Below, piece by piece: positions 1 through 6,796 of a stretch of 12,393 nucleotides of DNA. Source of the stretch: an uncultured Collinsella sp. (lineage in GTDB: Bacteria; Actinomycetota; Coriobacteriia; Coriobacteriales; Coriobacteriaceae); contig USAY01000053.1 in the NCBI GenBank assembly GCA_900552755.1, forward strand, positions 1 to 12,393. Reading direction: 5' to 3'. Numbering within the stretch: the first letter of the stretch is position 1; each line of letters begins with the position of its first letter. The translations under genes were made by a program, and so were the position numbers. The notes under the pieces were generated by a model. The model had not been told where the DNA came from. It saw only the letters and a list, made by a program, of their open reading frames with translations, and ran no database searches.

Positions 1-41
1 TGGGCACCCTGGCCGGCAAACAGAAACGCTACGCTACCCAT
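1..41 (-). CDS. fabD: Malonyl-CoA:ACP transacylase, N-terminal fragment (runs off the left edge)
   Basis: Reading leftward from an ATG at 41-39, the frame gives MGSVAFLFAGQGA before the window ends. The string FLFAGQGA is the hallmark N-terminus of FabD, which moves malonyl groups from CoA to acyl carrier protein to feed chain elongation. The start lies inside the last codons of fabK, so the two genes overlap by 13 bases, which suggests translational coupling. A weak purine-rich stretch (AAGGGTG, about 7 bases upstream) could serve as ribosome binding site. Only 13 residues are visible, so the call rests on this motif plus position: fabD right after fabK is a common order in Gram-positive fab clusters. 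The active-site GHSLG motif would lie outside the window. Confidence 0.85.
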   Translation of the reverse strand, partial: MGSVAFLFAGQGA

Positions 42-973
42 GCGGACGCACCCTTCAGGACGCGCTCGGCGCCATCGACCAGGTCGTCGACGATTTCACG
101 TGCGCTCTGGCGCTCGCTAACCATGCCGGCAATCTGTCCACACAAAAACGAACCCTCTTCGTAATTACCGTCCTTGGCGGCCTTGCGAAGGGCGCCCGTG
201 CCCATGGCCCCGAGCTCCTCGACGCTTGCGCCCGCCGCCTCGCTCTTAGCGTAGGCGTTGGTAAAGGGGCTCTTGAGGGCACGCACCGGGTGTCCCGTCG
301 AGCGGCCGGTCGCACGCGTCGAGGTGTCGTTGGCCTTCAGGACCATCTCCTTGTACTGCTCCGATACGGTGCACTCGTCTGCGATCAGAAAGCGCGTACC
401 CACCTGCACGCCGGCGGCGCCCAGCATAAAGGCGGCCGCCATGCCGCGGCCGTCGGCAATACCGCCGGCAGCCACGACGGGAATGTCGACCGCATCGACG
501 ACCTGCGGCACCAGTGCCATCGTCGAGGTCTCGCCAATATGGCCGCCCGATTCGGTGCCCTCGGCAACAACCGCCGTGGCTCCACGACGCGCCACGAGGC
601 GCGCCAGCGCCACCGAGGCAACGACCGGGATGACCTTGATGCCCGCCTCGTTCCACGCCTTCATATACTTGGTGGGATTGCCGGCGCCCGTCACGACGAC
701 CGGCACTTGCTCGTCAATCACAACCTGCGCGACCTCGTCGGCAAACGGACTCATGAGCATGACGTTCACGCCAAAGGGCTTATCCGTCCTGGCGCGCAGC
801 TCGTGAATCTGGTCGCGCAGCCAGTTGGCGTCGGCGTTCATGGCCGCGATGATGCCTAAGCCACCCGCCTCGGACACTGCGGACGCCAGCGAGGCATCGG
901 CAATCCAGGCCATACCGCCTTGGAACACGGGCTTTTCGATGCCGAGCAGATCGCAGAGAGGAGTCTTGAGCAT
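29..973 (-). CDS. fabK: FMN-dependent enoyl-ACP reductase II
   Basis: This 314-residue TIM-barrel flavoprotein of the nitronate monooxygenase/FabK family should catalyse the last step of each elongation cycle, NAD(P)H-dependent reduction of trans-2-enoyl-ACP. The N-terminus has PVFQGGMAWIAD. Residues 138-147 read EGTESGGHIG, and His145 corresponds to the catalytic His144 of the pneumococcal enzyme. PVVAAGGIADG (165-175) and AAGVQVGTRFL (186-196) are the phosphate and flavin-binding loops. Length and C-terminus (CGQIAGMVS) match FabK rather than bona fide nitronate monooxygenases. The ATG lies 2 bases after the acpP stop, with GGAG 8 bases upstream inside acpP, so it is translated as part of the fab operon. 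FabK enzymes are insensitive to triclosan, a family property. A nitronate monooxygenase is the alternative, but the fab context argues strongly against it. Confidence 0.93.
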   Translation of the reverse strand: MLKTPLCDLLGIEKPVFQGGMAWIADASLASAVSEAGGLGIIAAMNADANWLRDQIHELRARTDKPFGVNVMLMSPFADEVAQVVIDEQVPVVVTGAGNPTKYMKAWNEAGIKVIPVVASVALARLVARRGATAVVAEGTESGGHIGETSTMALVPQVVDAVDIPVVAAGGIADGRGMAAAFMLGAAGVQVGTRFLIADECTVSEQYKEMVLKANDTSTRATGRSTGHPVRALKSPFTNAYAKSEAAGASVEELGAMGTGALRKAAKDGNYEEGSFLCGQIAGMVSERQSAREIVDDLVDGAERVLKGASAWVA

Positions 974-975
974 CT

Positions 976-1212
976 CTACTTCTCCAATGCCGCCTCGACC
1001 GTATCGGCGAACTCGCCGACCGTCTTGGGGTTCTCCTCGGTATCGAGCTGGATGCCAAACTCATCCTCGACGGCGACGAGGATCTCGACGGTGCCCAGAC
1101 TGTCGAGACCAATCTCCTCGAGCGTGGACTCGGGCTTCATCTCGACGTCGTCAAGGCCGGCGGTCTCGCGGATAACGTCGCAAACGCGCTCGAAGGTCTT
1201 CTGATCTGCCAT
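976..1212 (-). CDS. acpP: Acyl carrier protein
   Basis: A 78-residue acidic protein of typical ACP length. The motif IGLDSLGTVE contains the invariant Asp37-Ser38-Leu39. Ser38 is the expected attachment site of 4'-phosphopantetheine, which carries the growing acyl chain between fatty-acid synthase enzymes in the cytosol. The fold should be the usual four-helix bundle, ending in VGEFADTVEAALEK. The ATG is preceded by a clear AAAGGAGA ribosome binding site. It lies 51 bases after fabH and 2 bases before fabK, so the three are almost certainly cotranscribed. An ACP dedicated to another pathway is possible in principle, but the fabH and fabK neighbours make it the fatty-acid ACP. Confidence 0.96.
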   Translation of the reverse strand: MADQKTFERVCDVIRETAGLDDVEMKPESTLEEIGLDSLGTVEILVAVEDEFGIQLDTEENPKTVGEFADTVEAALEK

Positions 1213-1263
1213 GGTAGTTCTCCTTTGTTTGTGCCCTAGGGGCGTTTTATTTCCTATGTGCGA

Positions 1264-2223
1264 CTACTTCCAACGAAGCAGATAGCCACCTATATCCAGG
1301 CCGGCGCCAAATCCAACGAGGGCGATGGTGTCGCCCGCATTTAGTGCGTCGGTGCGTGCCAGCCGGTCAAGCGCAAAGGGAATGCAAGCGCTCGAAATGT
1401 TGCCGGTCTCGCGCAACGTGCGAACCACGCGCTCGTCCGGCACGCCCAGGCGCTTGACCGCCTGACTCAGGATTCGTTCGTTAGCCTGATGGAATACAAA
1501 ATGATCGATGTCTTCGACCGAAATGCCCGTATCGCTCGCAAGCTTATGGACCGTGTCGCAGATGGCGTTGACGCCAAACTTGAACACGCGGCGGCCATTC
1601 ATGGACAGCACGCTCTCGCTATCTGCGGAAGCCTTAAACGGCGAGGTGCCGACTAGACCGGGAACGCGCAAGGTCTCGACGTCGGGCGCCGTCGAAAGTT
1701 CAACGGCAAGGGGGCTATCTCCCCCAGCCCCAATCACTGCGGCACCTGCCCCATCGCCAAAGAGCACGCAGGTGGCGCGGTCGGTCCAGTCGAGCGCGCG
1801 CGTCATCTGCTCGGCAGCAACGACAAGCACGCGCTCGGCACGGCCGCGGGCGATATAGCCCTCGGCGACATCGAGCGCAAATACGAAGCCGGCACAAGCC
1901 GCCGAGACATCGAAGGCAGGGCACGTCGCGCCCAGTCGCTCTGCAACGGCACACGCCTCGGCGGGAACAAGGTGGTCACCCGTCGTCGTCGAGCAGACGA
2001 TCAGATCCAGCTGGCTCGCGTCGATTCCGGACACCTGGAGTGCCCGCTCACTCGCCGCTACGGCAAGGTCGTCAAGTGACTCGGTGGTGCAGACGTGGCG
2101 GCTCTTGATACCGGTACGGGTAAAAATCCACTCATCCGAGGTATCGAGGAACTCAGACAGCTCGTCATTGGAAACACTGCGCTTAGGAAGCGCCGAGCCT
2201 GTTCCAAGAATCGTGAAACCCAT
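1264..2223 (-). CDS. fabH: Beta-ketoacyl-ACP synthase III (KAS III)
   Basis: A 319-residue thiolase-fold enzyme that starts fatty-acid synthesis by condensing an acyl-CoA primer with malonyl-ACP. The catalytic triad is visible: Cys110 in DVSAACAGFVFAL, His245 in VFHQANERIL and Asn275 in TGNISSACIP. An N-terminal DEWIFTRTGIKSRH motif is also typical. The ATG at 2223 is chosen because AAAGGAGG lies 6 bases upstream and the protein then begins MGFTILGTGSALP, as FabH proteins do. An in-frame ATG 57 bases further upstream would add a non-family extension through one putative operator. The C-terminal GAGLDIGGYLLRW differs from the usual GGGFTWGAALIRW, a mild divergence near the end of the fold. First gene of the visible fab operon, divergent from birA. 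Confidence 0.95.
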   Translation of the reverse strand: MGFTILGTGSALPKRSVSNDELSEFLDTSDEWIFTRTGIKSRHVCTTESLDDLAVAASERALQVSGIDASQLDLIVCSTTTGDHLVPAEACAVAERLGATCPAFDVSAACAGFVFALDVAEGYIARGRAERVLVVAAEQMTRALDWTDRATCVLFGDGAGAAVIGAGGDSPLAVELSTAPDVETLRVPGLVGTSPFKASADSESVLSMNGRRVFKFGVNAICDTVHKLASDTGISVEDIDHFVFHQANERILSQAVKRLGVPDERVVRTLRETGNISSACIPFALDRLARTDALNAGDTIALVGFGAGLDIGGYLLRWK

Positions 2224-2240
2224 CACTAACCTCCTTTGAG

Positions 2241-2258
2241 TTGTTGACGTGTTTACAT
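2241..2258. promoter_or_regulatory. Putative operator, copy 1 (fabH-proximal)
   Basis: The 18 bases TTGTTGACGTGTTTACAT recur 48 bases away with one mismatch. The core is an imperfect palindrome of the form TGTNNACNNGTNNACA. It begins 4 bases upstream of the fabH ribosome binding site, where a bound repressor would block early elongation. The regulator is not identifiable here. Confidence 0.6.
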
Positions 2259-2268
2259 CGACTAAGAG

Positions 2269-2297
2269 AGGATAGCGCATTTCAGACGTTGTTGACG
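2269..2297 (-). promoter_or_regulatory. Candidate fabH promoter
   Basis: A TATCCT hexamer at 2274-2269 matches the -10 element of the rpsL promoter in this window. The best -35 is TCAACA at 2295-2290 with a short 15-base spacer, which is weak. Its position is sensible: operator copy 2 would cover the -35 and copy 1 would lie just after the start point. Low certainty; only the -10 resemblance and the placement support it. Confidence 0.3.
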
Positions 2298-2306
2298 TGT
2301 TAACAT
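2289..2306. promoter_or_regulatory. Putative operator, copy 2 (birA-proximal)
   Basis: TTGTTGACGTGTTAACAT differs from copy 1 at a single position and is more symmetric, fitting TGTTNACNNGTNAACA on both strands (12 of 16 positions symmetric). It lies near the middle of the fabH/birA intergenic region and could affect both directions. The internal TTGACG could also act as a -35 element, but no good -10 follows at 16-18 bases. Confidence 0.6.
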
Positions 2307-2398
2307 TAAATTGGCCAAATGCGACAAAGGCTTCACATTGTGCTGTCTCTCGACACCATTGCGTTATTCACTTATCCATTAAGGAGGTAGCAGCCGTT

Positions 2399-3175
2399 AT
2401 GGATGCCAAATTAACGATAGTCGACGTAACCGGATCGACCAACGATGACCTGCTCGAAGCAGGGAAACAGGGAGCGCCGCACGGCACAGGACTTGCCGCC
2501 CGGGCTCAGACAGCAGGACGCGGTCGGCGCGGCCACAAATGGGATTCAACCGCCGGCAACCTATTGCTTTCGATTGTCCTGCGTCCATGTGTTAATCCTG
2601 CAAAGTACTCTGGTCTTGCCGCCGTCAGCGGTCTAGCGGTGCTCAAGGCACTCGAAAAGCAGGGTCTTGCAAACGAGATTGGCCTCAAATGGCCCAACGA
2701 TCTGGTTGCGCGAGGACGCAAGCTCGGCGGCATTCTGGTCGAGGCCGCACGCGATAACGAAGGCAAACCTTTCGCCGTCTGCGGCATTGGCGTCAATGTG
2801 AACTACACGCCCCAAGAGGTACCCGATGGCGGTCTGGCGGCAATTGGCCTCTCGGACCTTAACGAGAGCGTTCCCACCGTCAACATGCTCCTCGATGAGG
2901 TCTATCACGCAGTTATAGACGCTGTAGATGCGTGGGCAGAGCGTCTTAACGCCATGGAAGAAGACGGCGGACCGCTCGCGCCCGTCCACGGCGAATATGT
3001 CACTCACCTCAATTGGATTGGGGAGCACGTTATCGCCCGTTCCCCTGCCGGCGACGAGCTGGCACGCGGCATCTTTAAAACCGTCGATGGCTTTGGTCGC
3101 GCGTGTATCGAAACGGAAGGCGGTTTGCGATCCTTCCATTTTGAGGAGGCATCGCTGCGTCCCGCGAGCGAATAG
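2399..3175 (+). CDS. birA: Biotin--[acetyl-CoA-carboxylase] ligase, without DNA-binding domain
   Basis: A 258-residue biotin protein ligase that makes biotinyl-5'-AMP and transfers biotin to the carrier lysine of AccB, which acetyl-CoA carboxylase needs to supply malonyl-CoA. Visible signatures are TGSTNDD (11-17), the biotinyl-AMP loop GRGRRGHKW (40-48), KWPND (97-101), GGILVE (110-115) and GIGVNVN (129-135). A small C-terminal SH3-like domain follows from about residue 205. The ATG at 2399 has AAGGAGG 11 bases upstream and gives STND at the family's usual distance. The longer frame upstream passes through operator copy 2 and has no ligase homology. No helix-turn-helix precedes the catalytic domain, so this is a monofunctional ligase that cannot act as the BirA repressor. 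It is the only plus-strand gene here, divergent from fabH, whose pathway it serves. Confidence 0.93.
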   Translation: MDAKLTIVDVTGSTNDDLLEAGKQGAPHGTGLAARAQTAGRGRRGHKWDSTAGNLLLSIVLRPCVNPAKYSGLAAVSGLAVLKALEKQGLANEIGLKWPNDLVARGRKLGGILVEAARDNEGKPFAVCGIGVNVNYTPQEVPDGGLAAIGLSDLNESVPTVNMLLDEVYHAVIDAVDAWAERLNAMEEDGGPLAPVHGEYVTHLNWIGEHVIARSPAGDELARGIFKTVDGFGRACIETEGGLRSFHFEEASLRPASE

Positions 3176-3235
3176 GGCGCCACAGCCAGCCGCTCGGCAG
3201 CCTTATCCGGCGGTCCAATCCCATCATGCTAAACA

Positions 3236-3272
3236 AAAGGGCCCCGCTACCGTAACGGCAGCGGGGCCCTTT
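3236..3272. terminator. Strong hairpin between convergent birA and rpsJ
   Basis: Perfect 13-base arms AAAGGGCCCCGCT and AGCGGGGCCCTTT enclose an 11-base loop that itself contains CCGTAACGG. On the minus strand the stem is followed by TTTTGTTT, so it should terminate the rpsL-rpsG-fusA-rpsJ operon about 20 bases after the rpsJ stop. On the plus strand the U-tract is short, but the same hairpin probably also ends birA. Confidence 0.9.
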
Positions 3273-3291
3273 AAGCTATGAGCGATATCGC

Positions 3292-3600
3292 TTAGAGCTT
3301 GATGTCGATGTCGACGCCAGCGGGGAGGTCGAGACGCATGAGCGAATCAACGGTGCCCGAGGTGGGGTCGAGGATGTCGATGAGGCGCTTGTGAGTGCGC
3401 ATCTCGAACTGCTCACGGGAGTCCTTGTTCACGTGCGGCGAGCGGATAACCGTGTACAGGTTGCGCTCGGTGGGCAGGGGGACAGGACCGGAAACGCGAG
3501 CGCCGGTCTTCTGAGCGGTCTCGACGATGAGCTTCGCGGACTGATCGACGACCTCGTGATCATAGCCCTTGAGGCGAATGCGGATCTTCTGGGTAGCCAA
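3292..3600 (-). CDS. rpsJ: 30S ribosomal protein S10
   Basis: A 102-residue protein of standard S10 length, part of the head of the 30S subunit and also known as NusE for its role in antitermination complexes. Diagnostic stretches are KIRIRLKGYDHEVVD at the N-terminus, GPVPLPTERN, and the conserved loop SPHVNKDSREQFEMRTHKRL. It ends with PAGVDIDIKL. The start is TTG, not ATG: GGAGG sits 6 bases upstream and the protein begins MATQKIRIRLK as expected. It follows fusA by 60 bases with no gene between, and is followed by a terminator and the convergent birA. It is thus separated from the S10 operon genes (rplC, rplD and so on) that it leads in many bacteria. Confidence 0.97.
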   Translation of the reverse strand: MATQKIRIRLKGYDHEVVDQSAKLIVETAQKTGARVSGPVPLPTERNLYTVIRSPHVNKDSREQFEMRTHKRLIDILDPTSGTVDSLMRLDLPAGVDIDIKL

Positions 3601-3660
3601 CTTAAACCTCCAAAGAGTGCGAGAGATGTTCTCGCGGATTACGTAACAGGGAGCTCGAAC

Positions 3661-5760
3661 TTAGGCGTTCTTGCTCATGACCTCGTCCACGATGGACTTG
3701 GGCGCGGGCTCATAAGAGTCGAACTGCATCGTGTAGGATGCACGGCCCTGGGTCTGGGAGCGAAGGTCGGTAGCGTAACCGAACATCTCGCCCAGCGGCA
3801 CCTTGGCACGGATGAGCTTGCTGTTTTTGCGATCCTCCATGCCCTCGATCTTGCCGCGGCGACCGGAGAGGTTGCCCATAACGTCGCCCATGTACTGCTC
3901 GGGGGTCTCGACCTCGACAGCCATGATCGGCTCGAGCAGCTGCGGATCGGACTTCTTGAGGGCGTCCTTGATAGCCATGGAACCGGCGATCTTGAAGGCG
4001 GCCTCAGAGGAGTCGACCTCGTGGTAAGAACCGTCGAACAGGGTGACCTTAACGTCGAGGACCGGGAAGCCGGCGATAACACCGGTGTTCAGGGCCTCCT
4101 GGATGCCCTTGTCGATGGACGGGATGTACTCCTTAGGCACGACGCCGCCGACGATAGCGTTGACGAACTCGTAGCCGAAGCCCTCCTCCATCTTCTCGAG
4201 CTTGATGACGGCGTGACCGTACTGACCGCGACCGCCGGACTGACGGACGAACTTGCCCTCAGCCTTCTCGACGTCGTGACCAGCGGTCTCGCGGTAGGCA
4301 ACCTGGGGCTTACCAACGTTAGCGTCAACCTTGAACTCGCGGAGCAGACGGTCGACGATGATCTCGAGGTGCAGCTCGCCCATGCCGGCGATGATGGTCT
4401 GGCCGGTCTCGTGGTTGGTGGACACCTGGAAGGTCGGGTCCTCCTCGGCGAGCTTGGTCAGAGCCAGGGACATCTTGTCCTGCTCGGCCTTGGTCTTGGG
4501 CTCGATGGCAACGTCGATAACGGGCTTAGCGAACTCGATCTTCTCGAGGACGATCTCCTTGCCCTCGGCGCACAGGGTGTCACCGGTGGTGGAGTTCTTG
4601 AAGCCGACGCAAGCGACGATGTCGCCGGCGGCAGCGTCGTCACGGTCGATACGCTCGGCGGCGTTCATCTCGAGGATGCGGCCGAGGCGCTCGCGCTGAC
4701 CGTTGGAAGCGTTGACCACGTAGGAGCCGGACTCGGCGCGGCCGGAGTAAACGCGGACGTAGGTGAGCTTACCGACGAACGGGTCGGTCATGATCTTGAA
4801 GACCAGGCCGGAGAAGGGCTCGTCGAAGGAAGGATGACGCTGGATCTCCTCGCCGGTGTCCGGATCGGTACCGGTGACGGCCTCGACGTCAAGCGGGCTG
4901 GGCAGGTAGTCGACGACAGCGTCGAGCAGCTCCTGAACACCCTTGTTCTTGTAGGCGGAACCCACGAAGACGAGGTTGAGCTCGTTGGCCAGAACGCCCT
5001 TGCGCAGAGCAGCCTTGAGCTCCTCGACGGTGAAGTCCTCCTCCATGAGGATCTTCTCCATGAGCTCGTCGTCAAAGCTGGCAGCAGCGTCGAGGAGCTC
5101 CTCGCGCTTGGTGGCAGCGATGTCGGCAAACTCAGCCGGGATCTCGTCCATCGGCTCGGGGTAGGTCATGCCCTTGTCGTCGGCCTTGAAGTCCCATGCG
5201 GTCATGGTGACGAGGTCGATGACGCCCCAGAAGTTGTCCTCGGCGCCCATCGGGACCTGAGCGGCCACAGCGTTGGCGTCGAGACGATCCTTCATGGTCT
5301 CGATAGCGTTGAAGAAGTCAGCGCCCACGCGGTCGTACTTGTTGATGAAGGCGATGCGGGGGACGTTGAAGGTAGAAGCCTGACGCCAAACGGTCTCAGA
5401 CTGGGGCTGAACGCCGGCAACGGCGTCGAAGACGGCGACAGCACCATCGAGGACGCGCAGGCAGCGCTCGACCTCGGCGGTGAAGTCAACGTGGCCCGGG
5501 GTGTCGATGATCTGGATGCGGTAGTCCTTACCGTCCTTGTTCCAGAAGCACGTGGTAGCAGCGGAGGTAATGGTTACGCCGCGCTCCTGCTCCTGAACCA
5601 TCCAGTCCATAGTGGCAGCGCCCTCATGGACCTCACCGATCTTGTGGGTCTTACCGGTGTAGTAAAGAATACGCTCGGTCGTGGTGGTCTTACCGGCATC
5701 GATGTGGGCCATGATGCCGATGTTACGGGTATCGGAAAGCTTGTACTTAGGCTTAGCCAT
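3661..5760 (-). CDS. fusA: Translation elongation factor G
   Basis: A 699-residue translational GTPase that drives ribosome translocation and, with recycling factor, ribosome splitting. GTP-binding motifs are in order: P-loop AHIDAGKT (18-25), switch I with RGVTIT (60-65), DTPGH (86-90) and NKYD (140-143; most EF-Gs have NKMD). Domain II includes the switch to KPVIDVAIEPKT. Domain III has PTFQVSTNHETGQTIIAGMG, followed by domains IV and V with SGGRGQYGHAVI, PSIDKGIQEAL and SGRRGKIEGM. Length is standard for EF-G I. The ATG has AAGGAA 5 bases upstream and lies 19 bases after rpsG. Third gene of the str-type operon. No tuf gene follows. Confidence 0.98.
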   Translation of the reverse strand: MAKPKYKLSDTRNIGIMAHIDAGKTTTTERILYYTGKTHKIGEVHEGAATMDWMVQEQERGVTITSAATTCFWNKDGKDYRIQIIDTPGHVDFTAEVERCLRVLDGAVAVFDAVAGVQPQSETVWRQASTFNVPRIAFINKYDRVGADFFNAIETMKDRLDANAVAAQVPMGAEDNFWGVIDLVTMTAWDFKADDKGMTYPEPMDEIPAEFADIAATKREELLDAAASFDDELMEKILMEEDFTVEELKAALRKGVLANELNLVFVGSAYKNKGVQELLDAVVDYLPSPLDVEAVTGTDPDTGEEIQRHPSFDEPFSGLVFKIMTDPFVGKLTYVRVYSGRAESGSYVVNASNGQRERLGRILEMNAAERIDRDDAAAGDIVACVGFKNSTTGDTLCAEGKEIVLEKIEFAKPVIDVAIEPKTKAEQDKMSLALTKLAEEDPTFQVSTNHETGQTIIAGMGELHLEIIVDRLLREFKVDANVGKPQVAYRETAGHDVEKAEGKFVRQSGGRGQYGHAVIKLEKMEEGFGYEFVNAIVGGVVPKEYIPSIDKGIQEALNTGVIAGFPVLDVKVTLFDGSYHEVDSSEAAFKIAGSMAIKDALKKSDPQLLEPIMAVEVETPEQYMGDVMGNLSGRRGKIEGMEDRKNSKLIRAKVPLGEMFGYATDLRSQTQGRASYTMQFDSYEPAPKSIVDEVMSKNA

Positions 5761-5779
5761 GTTAGTTCCTTACCTTAAC

Positions 5780-6253
5780 TTACCAACGATAGTGAGAGAA
5801 CGCGCGGTTGGCCTCGGCCATCTTGAAGACGTCCTCACGCTTCTTGACGGAAGCGCCCAGGCCGTTGGAAGCGTCGAGGATCTCGTTAGCGAGACGCTCG
5901 GCCATGGTCTTCTCCTTGCGAGCGCGGGAGAAGTTGACGATCCAGCGGATACCCAGAGCGGTGGAACGACGGGAGTTGACCTCCATCGGGACCTGATAGG
6001 TAGCGCCACCGACACGCTTGGGCTTAACCTCGAGCGTGGGCTTGACGTTGTCCATAGCCTTCTTGAAGGTAGCGAGAGCGTCGCCACCCTCGGACTTCTC
6101 GGCAACGATCTCGAAAGCGGTGTAAACGATGCGCTCAGCGGTGGCCTTCTTGCCGTCAAGAAGGACCTTGTTGATGAGCTGAGTCACCAGGCGGTTGTTG
6201 TAAACGGCGTCAGGCTGAACCTCACGACGATTAGCTGCTGCACGACGCGGCAT
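5780..6253 (-). CDS. rpsG: 30S ribosomal protein S7
   Basis: A 157-residue protein that starts MPRRAAANRREVQPD and ends AFSHYRW, both typical of bacterial S7 (about 156 residues). S7 nucleates assembly of the 30S head on 16S rRNA and lines the E and P site region. Conserved patches include KKATAERIVY, RVGGATYQVPMEV and the basic WIVNFSRARKEKTM loop. The ATG is preceded by AAGGAG at 7 bases. It lies between rpsL (73 bases upstream) and fusA (19 bases downstream), the classic str operon order. In other bacteria S7 binds its own operon mRNA to repress it; no such site was clearly recognised here. Confidence 0.98.
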   Translation of the reverse strand: MPRRAAANRREVQPDAVYNNRLVTQLINKVLLDGKKATAERIVYTAFEIVAEKSEGGDALATFKKAMDNVKPTLEVKPKRVGGATYQVPMEVNSRRSTALGIRWIVNFSRARKEKTMAERLANEILDASNGLGASVKKREDVFKMAEANRAFSHYRW

Positions 6254-6326
6254 GTGAAATCTCCTTAAGTGTCTACCGTGCGGCGCTTAGGCGGCACACG
6301 GCGAAAGTATCAAAACGTTATCTGGC

Positions 6327-6704
6327 TTATTTAGCCTTGGGGCGCTTAGCACCGTACTTGGAACGGGCCTGCATACGGTTCTGGACCGGAGCAGCGTCGT
6401 AGGCGCCACGGATGACGTGATAACGGACACCAGGGAGGTCACGGACACGACCGCCGCGGACGAGCACGATGGAGTGCTCCTGCAGGTTGTGGCCCTCACC
6501 CGGGATGTAAGCAGTAACTTCGATGCCGTTGACAAGGCGAACACGGGCAACCTTACGAAGAGCCGAGTTCGGCTTCTTGGGGCTCGTGGTGAAGACGCGG
6601 GTGCACACGCCGCGCTTCTGGGAGTTGTGCTGCAGAGCAGCGTTCTTGGACTTCTTGGGCACGGAACGACGGCCCTGGCGAACCAGCTGGTTAATAGTAG
6701 GCAA
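6327..6704 (-). CDS. rpsL: 30S ribosomal protein S12 with native Arg88
   Basis: A 125-residue S12, a decoding-centre protein that contacts the tRNA and mRNA and sets translational fidelity. Motifs are QKRGVCTRVFTTSPKKPNSALRK trimmed here to TTSPKKPNSALRK (39-51), PGEGHNLQEHS (68-78) and GGRVRDLPGVRYH (84-96). Lys43 and Lys44 are present, but position 88, usually lysine in GGRVKDLPG, is arginine (codon CGT at 6443-6441). The start codon is TTG with AGAAGGAG 6 bases upstream and gives the expected MPTINQLVRQGR. First gene of the operon rpsL-rpsG-fusA-rpsJ, transcribed from the promoter at 6798-6826 with a leader of roughly 87 bases. Confidence 0.97.
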   Translation of the reverse strand: MPTINQLVRQGRRSVPKKSKNAALQHNSQKRGVCTRVFTTSPKKPNSALRKVARVRLVNGIEVTAYIPGEGHNLQEHSIVLVRGGRVRDLPGVRYHVIRGAYDAAPVQNRMQARSKYGAKRPKAK

Positions 6705-6760
6705 AGCGTACTCCTTCTCGAATGATTCCAGCTTTCTGTAAAGTGCAACGGCTTGAATCG

Positions 6761-6778
6761 AGGGGTCAGCATCCCCCT
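6761..6778 (-). other. Small hairpin in the rpsL leader
   Basis: In the predicted leader RNA, AGGGG at 6778-6774 can pair with CCCCT at 6765-6761 around an 8-base loop. It lies about 55 bases before the TTG start and could influence operon expression. A weak stem; no match to a known regulatory RNA was recognised. Confidence 0.3.
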
Positions 6779-6796
6779 ACGAAACACGCAGTTCGA

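Noticed and set aside
1230..1250. GCCC/GGGC mini-hairpin followed by TTTTATTT on the plus strand between fabH and acpP
   Set aside because: The stem is only 4 base pairs, and no plus-strand transcript needs to end there; on the minus strand there is no U-tract.
2224..2280. Upstream in-frame start for fabH giving 19 extra residues
   Set aside because: The extension has no ribosome binding site of note, is not family-like and runs through operator copy 1. The ATG at 2223 has AAAGGAGG at ideal spacing.
2350..2378. birA promoter TCGACA, 17 bases, TATCCA
   Set aside because: The start point would fall at or within the birA ribosome binding site, leaving almost no leader.
2297..2398. Upstream start for birA that might supply a DNA-binding domain
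   Set aside because: The 34 extra residues show no helix-turn-helix, are rich in Cys/His and overlap operator copy 2. The ATG at 2399 is preceded by AAGGAGG.
3391..5778. A 795-codon open frame on the plus strand opposite fusA and rpsJ
   Set aside because: It is the antisense shadow of a GC-rich, codon-biased gene. Its product is a low-complexity Leu/Val/Gly/Asp repeat with no recognisable domain, and EF-G on the other strand is certain.
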